Assembly: GCF_007828865.1 (NCBI RefSeq) | Contig: NZ_VIVK01000001.1 | Span: forward strand, 4,030,001 to 4,094,000 | DNA length: 64,000 nt | From: Kribbella amoyensis | GTDB taxonomy: Bacteria > Actinomycetota > Actinomycetes > Propionibacteriales > Kribbellaceae | Direction of reading: 5' to 3' | Shown: one piece after another, positions 23,212-30,102 of the stretch | Layout: the number at the start of each line of letters is the position of its first letter | Position numbering within the stretch: the first letter of the stretch is position 1 | Made by a program: the position numbers and the translations under genes | Notes under the pieces: model-generated | Told to the model about the DNA's origin: nothing | What the model saw: only the letters and a program-made list of their open reading frames with translations | Databases searched by the model: none

Positions 23212-23934
23212 ATGACCTCAGCTCGGCGTCGCGGACGACCCGCCCCACTGCGGTGGGGCGGGTTGCTCGCGGTCGCCGGGCTGCTGGTCGCGGGGATCGG
23301 CGCCGGCGTCCAGTTCGGCCGTGATCAGGCCGGCGCCTCGCCGACTCCCGGCCCGTCGGCGTCTCCGTCCGCCCGCCCCGGCGGACCGAAGGCGTTGCTC
23401 ACCCCGCCGTCCGAGTCACCGGCCGAGAAGCCGGACCAGCCATCGGCGAGTTCGTCCGCGGGGACCAGGAAGGGCACCCCGGCAACGACGTCGGCCCGGC
23501 CCGGGCGTCCGACCCGGATCTCCCTTCCGCAGTTGGGCATCACGGCTCCGGTCGTCGGAATCAAGGCCGTCAACGGTCAGCTCATCCCACCCGCCGACGC
23601 GACGAAGGTCGGCTGGTGGTCGGGTGGCGCGCAGCCGGGTGCTGCCCGCGGCTCCGCGGTGATCACCGGCCATACGGTCCACAACGGTGGCGGCGCCTTC
23701 GACGACCTGGACCAGCTCCGCCCCGGGACCACCGTCACCGTGACGACGGCGCGCGGCACTCTGCGGTACCAGGTCACCAGCGTCACGACGTACCGGAAGC
23801 GTTCGCTGGCCGCGCATGCCGGGGAGTTGTTCGACCAGCAGGTCAAGGGCCGGCTCGTCCTGGTCACCTGTGAGGACTGGAACGGCCAGGTCTATCTCAG
23901 CAACGTGGTCGTGGTCGCCCGCCCGATGGCGTAA
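23212..23934 (+). CDS. Class E/F-type sortase
   Basis: A 240-aa transpeptidase that should attach surface proteins to the cell wall. One N-terminal TM helix (residues 16-36) is followed by a Pro/Ser-rich linker to about residue 100 and a sortase beta-barrel. Catalytic His154 is in ITGHTVH and Cys220 in LVLVTCEDW. In the last strand, where the conserved Arg is expected, the sequence reads NGQVYLSNVVVVARP with Leu/Ser. ATG 23212 starts 10 nt after the surface-protein stop, so the enzyme and its likely substrate are co-expressed. Confidence 0.85.
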   Translation: MTSARRRGRPAPLRWGGLLAVAGLLVAGIGAGVQFGRDQAGASPTPGPSASPSARPGGPKALLTPPSESPAEKPDQPSASSSAGTRKGTPATTSARPGRPTRISLPQLGITAPVVGIKAVNGQLIPPADATKVGWWSGGAQPGAARGSAVITGHTVHNGGGAFDDLDQLRPGTTVTVTTARGTLRYQVTSVTTYRKRSLAAHAGELFDQQVKGRLVLVTCEDWNGQVYLSNVVVVARPMA

Positions 23935-23945
23935 TCTCCTGCGTC

Positions 23946-24395
23946 GTGGCGATCGATGGCGTGGAGAGCGCGGACCGGAGTGCGCCGGATGTGTCCTTCG
24001 AGGACCTGGTCGCGATGATGCCGGCCTCGGTGCGCGAGGTGTTCCCGCCGACCCGGTGGAAGCTCGGCCGGCTCTGGGCGCTGGACCTGCGGGTCGAACC
24101 GGTCGAGGTCGCGGACCTGGTCTGGCTGTTCGACCTGCCGCTGTGGCAACTGCACGGCGAACGGTTCAAGGTCACCCCGAACCAGGTCGCCGTCACGCCG
24201 ATGAACTACCGCGACCACTACCAGCGGGTGATGGACGCCGATCTCGACTTCCCGATCCACCTGGTCGCGTACCGCGGCCGGCTGGTGGTGCTGGACGGGG
24301 TGCATCGGTTGCTCAAGGCCCACTTCCTCCGGCGCCGCTGGATCGAGGCGAAGATCGCTACCGCCGCGCAGTTGCAGGAGTGCGTCGGCCCCTGA
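23946..24395 (+). CDS. Hypothetical protein, ParB-nuclease-like fold
   Basis: A 149-aa soluble protein starting at GTG 23946. The segment VTPNQVAVTPMNYRDHYQRV followed by FPIHLVAYRGRLVVLDGVHRLLKAHF resembles the ParB/sulfiredoxin N-terminal fold, in which a hydrophobic strand leads to D-G-x-H-R. This may mean nucleotide binding or hydrolysis, but nothing identifies a partner. It follows the sortase gene by 11 nt and might be co-transcribed with it. Confidence 0.6.
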   Translation: MAIDGVESADRSAPDVSFEDLVAMMPASVREVFPPTRWKLGRLWALDLRVEPVEVADLVWLFDLPLWQLHGERFKVTPNQVAVTPMNYRDHYQRVMDADLDFPIHLVAYRGRLVVLDGVHRLLKAHFLRRRWIEAKIATAAQLQECVGP

Positions 24396-24410
24396 TCCCC
24401 CGGATCGGGC

Positions 24411-24854
24411 TCACACCGTTGCCGCGGCGATGACGCGGGTGAGGTTCTTGTGCAGGCTCTCCAGCTCGCCGATCGTCATGCCGAGCCGGTCGATGATGGC
24501 CGGCGGGATCTTCAGCGCCTCGGTCCGCAGCTCCCGGCCGGCCGGGGTCAGCTCGACCGCCAGCGACCGCTCGTCGCGCGGATCGCGGCGCCGGGTCACG
24601 TAGCCGGCCGACTCGAGCCGCTTGAGCAACGGGGACAGCGTGCCCGGGTCGAGCTGGAGCAGCCCGCTGAGCTGCTTGACCGACAGCGGTGACTCCTCCC
24701 ACAACGCGAGCATCACCAGGTATTGCGGGTGGGTGAGCCCCATCGGGTCCAGCAACGGCCGGTACAGCGCGATCACGCTGCGGGAGGCGACCGCGAGCGC
24801 GAAGCAGACCTGACGGTCCAGCGCGAGCAGGTCCACCTCGTCGGACTGCGGCAT
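24411..24854 (-). CDS. MarR-family regulator, OhrR-like
   Basis: A 147-aa winged-helix repressor. VDLLALDRQVCFALAVASRS places a cysteine (Cys17) exactly where OhrR proteins carry the peroxide-sensing Cys, and LTHPQYLVMLALWEESPLSV plus the DPRDERS wing fit that subgroup. OhrR repressors release DNA when oxidised by organic hydroperoxides and usually control ohr. Here the divergent neighbour is a 66-aa protein of unknown function; no ohr gene is adjacent. ATG 24854 follows GGGAGAGAT; an upstream frame extension is ignored. Confidence 0.82.
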   Translation of the reverse strand: MPQSDEVDLLALDRQVCFALAVASRSVIALYRPLLDPMGLTHPQYLVMLALWEESPLSVKQLSGLLQLDPGTLSPLLKRLESAGYVTRRRDPRDERSLAVELTPAGRELRTEALKIPPAIIDRLGMTIGELESLHKNLTRVIAAATV

Positions 24855-24889
24855 AGATCTCTCCCTTCGGACGTTGACTACACTAACAC

Positions 24890-24916
24890 TTGGTGCACAA
24901 ACTATTGCCACACCAA
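24890..24916. promoter_or_regulatory. Candidate operator for the OhrR-like regulator
   Basis: A perfect inverted repeat TTGGTG (24890-24895) and CACCAA (24911-24916), 15 nt apart, lies in the A/T-rich divergent promoter region between the regulator (start 24854) and the small gene (start 24934). The position suits an autoregulatory operator. The pairing with this regulator is inference. Confidence 0.35.
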
Positions 24917-24933
24917 TCATGGGAGAGCGCGTG

Positions 24934-25134
24934 ATGAGCGACAAGAACGAGGGCCTGAGCCTCGGCTACCGGATCCGCTGGCGGCTGACCTGGCTGCTCC
25001 TGCACGTCGCCGGCCCGGCCTCGCTGTCCGACGCCCAGGATCCACGCCGCCGGATGGAGCGCGAGCGGGCCGCCCGGGTGGCCCGGAACCAGCAGGCCCG
25101 CGCGGTCCGGGAGCAGGCTCCCACTGGTCGATGA
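24934..25134 (+). CDS. Small basic protein of unknown function
   Basis: A 66-aa protein (MSDKNEGLSLGYRIRWRLTW...) with a short hydrophobic helix (WLLLHVAGPASL) and an Arg-rich amphipathic C-terminal helix. It does not resemble a known family. ATG 24934 follows GGGAGAGCGC; the start GTG at 24931 is also possible. It diverges from the OhrR-like repressor across the candidate operator and may be its target. Confidence 0.55.
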   Translation: MSDKNEGLSLGYRIRWRLTWLLLHVAGPASLSDAQDPRRRMERERAARVARNQQARAVREQAPTGR

Positions 25135-25212
25135 TGTGCAAGTAGCGAGTTGCACATTGCCCGCCCCCGATGACATGCTGGCCGGGTGATGCCGACCGAG
25201 GGGAGCGAGCCC

Positions 25213-25650
25213 ATGATCGCCAGTGTCGAGCGCGAGGTGTACGTGCAGGCGCGACCTGATCAGGTCTGGAACGCGCTGACCCAGCCCGAGCAGCTCGCCC
25301 GGTGGTACGCGTTCGGTGGTGCCGAGCTCGAGCTACGACCCGGCGGCCGGCTGGTCCTGCGGTGGGACGAGCACGGGGAGTTCCGCGGGTTCGTGGAGAA
25401 GGTGGAGCCGGGACGACGGTTCGCCTATCGGTACGCGGTGGAGCCGGACGTCGATCCGGCGCCGGGGAACTCGAACCAGGTCGAGTTCACGCTCACCCCT
25501 GAAGGCGAGGGGACCCGGCTGACCGTGGTCGAGAGCGGCTTCGACCGGCTGGATCTTCCGGCACGGCAACGGGCCGAGCACGCGGCGAACGCTGAGCAGG
25601 GCTGGGACGGCGGCCTCGCTGAGCTCACCGTTCTCGCCAAGGAGCTGTGA
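25213..25650 (+). CDS. SRPBCC/AHSA1-domain protein
   Basis: A 145-aa START-like (AHSA1) protein: VEREVYVQARPDQVWNALTQPEQLARWYA, then a GGRLVLRWDEHGEFRGFVEKVEPGRRF strand set and a C-terminal helix (QGWDGGLAELTVLAKEL). These proteins bind hydrophobic ligands or act as stress proteins. ATG 25213 follows GAGGGGAG; an upstream GTG at 25186 is less likely. Its stop overlaps the GTG of the next gene (GTGA). SRPBCC-ArsR pairs like this are common, with the ArsR protein likely controlling both. Confidence 0.83.
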   Translation: MIASVEREVYVQARPDQVWNALTQPEQLARWYAFGGAELELRPGGRLVLRWDEHGEFRGFVEKVEPGRRFAYRYAVEPDVDPAPGNSNQVEFTLTPEGEGTRLTVVESGFDRLDLPARQRAEHAANAEQGWDGGLAELTVLAKEL

Positions 25651-26024
25651 CGAACCGCCCCGACCCACCTCCGAGTGCTGCGACCGGGGACTCGGGGGAG
25701 ACCGGCGCGGTGCTGGCCGCGTTGGCGGATCCGACCCGGCGGCAGGTGGTGGCGTTGCTGGCGGAGCGTGGCGCGGCCACGGCGACCTCGTTGGCGCGGG
25801 AACTGCCCGTCACCCGGCAGGCCGTCGTCCAGCATCTGGCCGTCCTCAAACAAGCGGGCGTCGTACGCAGTGAGAAGTCGGGCCGGGACGTACTGTTCGA
25901 GCTCGAGCCGGCCAGTCTGACCGGGGCCGCTCGCTGGATGGACGCCGTGGCCGCCCGCTGGGACCAGCGGCTCGCGACGCTCAAGGCGATGGTCGAACAC
26001 GACGCGCGCGAGACAGCGGGGTGA
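25647..26024 (+). CDS. ArsR-family winged-helix regulator
   Basis: A 125-aa regulator: VLAALADPTRRQVVALLAER, then TSLARELPVTRQAVVQHLAVL as recognition helix region and SEKSGRDVLFELEPASL as wing. No CxC metal site is present, so it is unlikely to be a metal sensor. It is translationally coupled to the SRPBCC gene by a 4-nt overlap and is probably autoregulatory. Confidence 0.85.
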   Translation: MTNRPDPPPSAATGDSGETGAVLAALADPTRRQVVALLAERGAATATSLARELPVTRQAVVQHLAVLKQAGVVRSEKSGRDVLFELEPASLTGAARWMDAVAARWDQRLATLKAMVEHDARETAG

Positions 26025-26048
26025 CATGTCAACGGTAGGATCGATGAC

Positions 26049-26486
26049 ATGTCATCCGAAACTGAGTACGCCCCCAGCCCGTCCGACTGGGTCCGCGAGG
26101 CCGTCGAGAAGATCGAGGCCGCGGGCACGACCGAACCGGCCGGCTTCAACGGGATGTCCGTCGTCCTGATGACGATGCGCGGCAACAAGTCCGGCAAGAT
26201 CCGCAAGGTGCCGGTGATGCGCGTCGAGCACGACGGCGTGTACGTCGCGGTCGCCTCGCTCGGCGGCGCCCCGAAGCACCCGGTCTGGTACTACAACCTG
26301 AAGGCCGACCCGAACGTCACGGTCCAGGACGGCGCCGAGTCGGGGCAGTACGTCGCCCGCGAGATCGACGGCGAGGAGTACGACCTGTGGTGGAAGCGCT
26401 CGGTCGAGGCGTACCCGGACTACGCCGAGTACCAGCTGAAGACCAGCCGCAAGATCCCGCAGTTCCTGCTCGAGCCGGCCAAGTAG
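26049..26486 (+). CDS. Deazaflavin (F420)-dependent nitroreductase-family protein
   Basis: A 145-aa protein of the Ddn/FDR split-barrel family. NGMSVVLMTMRGNKSGKIRKVPVMRVEHDG, VAVASLGGAPKHPVWYYNLKADPNVTVQDG and AYPDYAEYQLKTSRKIPQFLLEP are characteristic. Members bind F420 and reduce quinones or nitro compounds, though the native substrate here is unknown. The gene stands 24 nt after the ArsR gene; a link is possible but not shown. Confidence 0.9.
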   Translation: MSSETEYAPSPSDWVREAVEKIEAAGTTEPAGFNGMSVVLMTMRGNKSGKIRKVPVMRVEHDGVYVAVASLGGAPKHPVWYYNLKADPNVTVQDGAESGQYVAREIDGEEYDLWWKRSVEAYPDYAEYQLKTSRKIPQFLLEPAK

Positions 26487-26501
26487 CAGGCTCCGGGGTG
26501 G

Positions 26502-27023
26502 TCACAGGTAGCTGAGCCACACCATCGTGCCGCCGGCGGTGACCTTGAAGGCACCGTCGGCGATCCACGAAGCCCGGTAGGGGATGGCCGGCACCAGCAG
26601 GCCGAGCCCCGCGTTGAGGATGCAGAGCAGGCCGCAGATCGGGCCGTGCGAGACGGCCAGGATCAGGAAGTGCACCCCGACCACCAACAGGATCCACAGC
26701 CAGAACTCGCGGGACTCGCGGTCCGGCACCTTCGCGATCACCAGGTTCACCAGCCCGACCTCGGCGACCACGCCGACACCGAACGCGATGTACTGGTAGA
26801 TCGCCGGGTAGCCCAGCCCGTCGAAGACGGTCTTGGTGATCCCGCCCACCATCATCACCAGGACGGCCAGCGCGGCACCGGTGATCAGCCCCGGCAACAG
26901 CCACCGGCGACCGCCGATCCCGCCCACCACCAGGCCCAGACCGACCAGCACGAGCAGGGCTCCGCCGCCGCGCATCAAGGGAAAAGTCCGCGCCATCCCG
27001 GCGACGTCGGTGAAGAGATCCAC
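26502..27023 (-). CDS. Six-helix membrane protein of unknown function
   Basis: A 173-aa integral membrane protein, about six TM helices, with conserved-looking motifs GLGYPAIYQYIAFGVG, KVPDRESREFWLW and VGVHFLILAVSHGPICGLL. The last, with a His between TM residues, might be functional. The family is not recognised. The start is probably GTG 27023, but ATG 26996 is possible; the ribosome-binding site is weak for both. Confidence 0.65.
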   Translation of the reverse strand: MDLFTDVAGMARTFPLMRGGGALLVLVGLGLVVGGIGGRRWLLPGLITGAALAVLVMMVGGITKTVFDGLGYPAIYQYIAFGVGVVAEVGLVNLVIAKVPDRESREFWLWILLVVGVHFLILAVSHGPICGLLCILNAGLGLLVPAIPYRASWIADGAFKVTAGGTMVWLSYL

Positions 27024-27140
27024 CGCCGAAGGGTACGTGCTGCCAGGGTGCGCCCTGGTGCTGTGAGATTCTGGGGCCCGAGAAGTCCGGCGCAGCGCGT
27101 CGACCGAGTTCTGGGAGTCCCACTGACCACACACGACGCG

Positions 27141-27869
27141 GTGCGGGAACCGTTCGTCGGGTCGACGCGGCTGCGTCTGGCCGGACTGGCACTGCATGCC
27201 TATACCGCGAGCGGAACGGTGCTCGCGCTGCTGATCGTGATCGCCGCCATCGACGGCGACACCATCCGGGCGCTCTGGCTCGGCCTCGCCGCGCTGGTGA
27301 TCGACGGAACCGACGGGATGCTGGCCCGCCGGCTGCGGGTGAAGGAAACCATCCCGTGGTTCGACGGCGCCATGCTGGACAACATCGTCGACTACCTGAC
27401 CTACGCGTTCGCGCCGATCGTGCTGCTCTGGACCGGCGGCTACCTGCCGAACGGGACCTGGGGCGCCGTGCTGGCGGCGTTGCCGTTGCTTGCCTCCAGC
27501 TACCAGTTCTGCCGGACCGACGCGAAGACCGACGACCACTTCTTCCTCGGGTTCCCGAGCTACTGGAACGTGGTCGCCTTCTACGTGGTGATCCTCGGAC
27601 TCGGCCCGGCCGCGACCGGCGTGATCCTGCTGACCTGCTCGGTGCTGGTCTTCGTCCCGGTGAAGTACGTGTACCCGTCGCGGACCAAGGCGTTCCGCTC
27701 GATGAACCTGCTCACCACTGCGATCTGGCTCGGGTCGTACGCCGTGCTGCTGGCGCAGATGCCCGACCCGAACCCGATCGTGGTCGCCGTCTCGCTCGCG
27801 TACCTGGTGTACTACGCGGCGCTCAGCCTCTATCTGACCTTCTGGGTGCCGCGGCGACGGGTCGCCTAG
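27141..27869 (+). CDS. pcs: Phosphatidylcholine synthase (CDP-alcohol phosphatidyltransferase family)
   Basis: About 242 aa, with seven or eight TM helices. The CDP-alcohol phosphotransferase motif is complete: DGTDGMLARR, then GAMLDNIVDYLTY (D-x2-D-G-x2-A-R-x8-G-x3-D-x3-D). The YLTYAFAPIVLLW and YVYPSRT segments fit phosphatidylcholine synthase, which makes PC from CDP-diacylglycerol and choline. The start is uncertain. GTG 27141 lacks a good ribosome-binding site; GTG 27063 is longer; a CTG at 27123 would sit ideally behind GGGAG (27113-27117). Confidence 0.75.
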   Translation: MREPFVGSTRLRLAGLALHAYTASGTVLALLIVIAAIDGDTIRALWLGLAALVIDGTDGMLARRLRVKETIPWFDGAMLDNIVDYLTYAFAPIVLLWTGGYLPNGTWGAVLAALPLLASSYQFCRTDAKTDDHFFLGFPSYWNVVAFYVVILGLGPAATGVILLTCSVLVFVPVKYVYPSRTKAFRSMNLLTTAIWLGSYAVLLAQMPDPNPIVVAVSLAYLVYYAALSLYLTFWVPRRRVA

Positions 27870-28763
27870 GTGGTACTGGGTCTCGGCGCCGCGCTCGGTG
27901 CGGCGGTGCTCTTCGGGATCGCCGCGATCCTGCAGGCGGTCGGCTCCCGCAAGGTCCCGACCGGGTCCGAGCTGGATCCGCGCCGGCTGGCCGGGTTCGT
28001 CGTCGCGTTGCTGAAGCAGCCCGCGTTCCTGGCCGCGCTGGTGCTCAACCTGGCCGGGTTCGGGCTGCACTTCGTCGCGCTCCGGCTGCTGCCGCTGTAC
28101 CTCGCGCAGGCGGGGATCGCGGCCAGCCTGGTCGTCACCGCGTTGCTCGCGACCCGGTTGATGAGTGACCAGCTGTCCGCGATCGAGTGGTCGGCGGTGG
28201 TCGGAGTCTGCGTCGGGCTCGGTCTGCTCGCCGTCTCGGCCGGGCACGCGGGGGAGACCGCGCGGCACCACGGCCTGACCGTCGGGCTCATCGTCGGGCT
28301 GGTCGTGATCGGGGTGCTCGGTGGAATCGCCAGCCGCTCCGAACACGGCGGCGCCACCGCCGTCCTCGGTCTGCTGGCCGGGCTCGGCTATGCCGGCGTC
28401 GCGATCTCGGCGCGGCTGCTGGACGACGGCTCGATCGGCGCGTTGCTGGCCAGCCCGACGACGTACACGCTGCTGCTGAGCGGTGCGCTCGCCTTCGTCC
28501 TGTACTCGCTCGCCCTGCAACGCGGCTCGGTCACGCTCGCGACCACTCCGATGATCGCGCTGCAGACGATCACCCCGGCCGTGGTCGGCGTCCTCGTCCT
28601 CGACGACGCGGTCCGCGACGGCTGGTCCCTGGGGGCCGTGGGCGGTTTCGTACTGACCGCGATCGGCGCGCTGATCCTGGTTCGGTTCGAGTCGGTGAAG
28701 GATCCGGCTACCGAGTCGGCCACTTCCACGGCGGCTGGTCCAGAAGGCCCTGACCCTCGATAG
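27870..28763 (+). CDS. DMT/EamA-like multi-pass membrane protein
   Basis: A 297-aa protein with nine or ten TM helices and a tandem half-repeat look (GLGAALGAAVLFGIAAILQA early, GSVTLATTPMIALQTITPAV late), as in drug/metabolite transporter proteins. It starts at GTG 27870, directly after the pcs stop with no gap, so the two are co-translated. Its 3' end overlaps the convergent ATPase gene by 56 nt. Transport of a lipid precursor is possible but only inferred from the neighbour. Confidence 0.75.
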   Translation: MVLGLGAALGAAVLFGIAAILQAVGSRKVPTGSELDPRRLAGFVVALLKQPAFLAALVLNLAGFGLHFVALRLLPLYLAQAGIAASLVVTALLATRLMSDQLSAIEWSAVVGVCVGLGLLAVSAGHAGETARHHGLTVGLIVGLVVIGVLGGIASRSEHGGATAVLGLLAGLGYAGVAISARLLDDGSIGALLASPTTYTLLLSGALAFVLYSLALQRGSVTLATTPMIALQTITPAVVGVLVLDDAVRDGWSLGAVGGFVLTAIGALILVRFESVKDPATESATSTAAGPEGPDPR

Positions 28764-29874
28764 CGGTCTGGCCGAACTCCTTCACCAGCTCGATCGGGTG
28801 CAGGTCCTCGGCCCCGACCTGCAACGCGGCGAGGAACGGCCGCGAGTGCGTGACCACGATGACCTGGGTGTCGGTCGCGGCGGTGACGACCAGATTCGCC
28901 AACGCGGGGAGCAGGTCCGGGTGCAGGCTCGTCTCCGGCTCGTTCAGGACCAGGAGCTCGGGCGGCCGCGGACTCAGCAACGCGGCGACCCAGAGCAGGT
29001 ACCGCAGGGTCCCGTCCGACAGCTCGGCCCCGGAGAGCGGCCGGAGCAGCCCGTGCTGGTGGAACGCGAGCTCGAACCGGCCACCGTCGACCCGGATCTC
29101 CAGCCGGCTGCCGGGAAACGCGTGCTCGATCGCCTCGTGCAGGGCGCCCTTGTTCCCGATCTCGAGGATCGTCTGTAGCGCGGCAGCCACGTCGGCGCCT
29201 TCGGAGTCCAGCACGACGGTCCGGGTCCCGACCTGGGCCTGCCGAGCGGGTGCGGCCGCGTCCGTCCGGAGGTGGTCGTAGAACCGCCAGGACCGCATCC
29301 GCTCCCGGACTCGCAGCAACTCCGGCGCGCGGAGCGGATCGGCGAACTCGCTGAGCATGCTGTCGAACGGCTGCAGCGCGTGCCCGCCGTCCTCCCACTC
29401 ACCGCTGTCGCTGCGGATCCGGACCGCCGAGCCGCGCCGATCCATCAGCAACGACGCGGGCCGGAAGAACGGGCCGGCCCACAACGCCTCCCGCTTGATC
29501 TCGGGATCGAGCGCGAACGCCCCGGCCGGCGGCGTCGGCAACCCGAAGTCCATCGCGTACCCGTAGTCGTCCGACGCGAACCCGAGCAGCAGACTCACCG
29601 GACCCGACCGCACCGTCCCTTGGACGCGATGCTCGCCCCGCCGTACCGCACTCCCCAGCTGCTCAGGCCCCGCCCACAAGGTCGACTGCAGCCCACCCTC
29701 CCGCGCCAGGGCCGAGACCGCACCGTTGCGCGAGGCATCGGCCAGCAACCGCAGAGCCTTGTACAGACTCGACTTCCCCGACCCGTTCGACCCGGTGACG
29801 ACACTAAGCCGCCCCAACGGCATCACCACGCGCCGCAAGGACCGGTAGTTCTCCACCGCCACCGTCCGCAACAT
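28708..29874 (-). CDS. AAA-family ATPase, RecF/ABC-type head domain
   Basis: A 388-aa ATPase. MLRTVAVENYRSLRRVVMPL and TGSNGSGKSS give the RecF-like N-terminus with Walker A (about residues 28-35). LSGAELSDGTLRYL is the ABC signature region, LLVLNEPETSLHPDLLP the Walker B with catalytic Glu, and VIVVTHSRPF the switch His. The middle part lacks a coiled coil and there is no TOPRIM domain, so it is an AAA_21-type protein rather than a complete OLD nuclease. Its partner and role are unknown. Confidence 0.8.
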   Translation of the reverse strand: MLRTVAVENYRSLRRVVMPLGRLSVVTGSNGSGKSSLYKALRLLADASRNGAVSALAREGGLQSTLWAGPEQLGSAVRRGEHRVQGTVRSGPVSLLLGFASDDYGYAMDFGLPTPPAGAFALDPEIKREALWAGPFFRPASLLMDRRGSAVRIRSDSGEWEDGGHALQPFDSMLSEFADPLRAPELLRVRERMRSWRFYDHLRTDAAAPARQAQVGTRTVVLDSEGADVAAALQTILEIGNKGALHEAIEHAFPGSRLEIRVDGGRFELAFHQHGLLRPLSGAELSDGTLRYLLWVAALLSPRPPELLVLNEPETSLHPDLLPALANLVVTAATDTQVIVVTHSRPFLAALQVGAEDLHPIELVKEFGQTAIEGQGLLDQPPWKWPTR

Positions 29875-29914
29875 ACGGCCAACCTAACGACACCCACCGA
29901 CAACCCAACCCCGC

Positions 29915-30098
29915 CCGCCCAACTGCGGCACCCAACCCCGCCCGGCGCATCTGCGCCACCCCAACCCCCCGGCGCATCTGCGGCACCCAACCCCCGGCCG
30001 GCGCATCTGAGGGGTTAACCCCGGAAATGAAGGGATGGCCCACCGAAATTCGGTGGGCCATCCCTCGACCTCGGAGGTCAACCCCTGAGATGCGGCAC
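29915..30098. repeat. Palindromic repeat cluster between AAA ATPase and ABC genes
   Basis: A 47-bp imperfect inverted repeat with a 1-nt centre spans 30002-30096 (38 of 47 positions pair). Its core is a perfect 16-bp stem, 30032-30047 with 30049-30064. To its left CGGCGCATCTG recurs at 29943, 29970 and 29999, each followed by CACCC- or GGGG-type sequence, and the same CATCTG occurs in the outer arm. This looks like a small REP-type palindrome with degenerate half-copies. It lies just after the ABC operon and may also terminate it. Confidence 0.65.
30032..30064 (-). terminator. Strong hairpin after the ABC exporter operon
   Basis: The perfect 16-bp core stem of the palindrome begins about 38 nt after the stop of the second ABC gene on the minus strand. 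It should stop transcription there. Confidence 0.6.
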
Positions 30099-30102
30099 TG
30101 GA

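Noticed and set aside
28708..29874. Defence gene (OLD nuclease/ATPase)
   Set aside because: There is no TOPRIM domain, no UvrD-like or toxin partner next to it, and the neighbours are housekeeping-type membrane genes.
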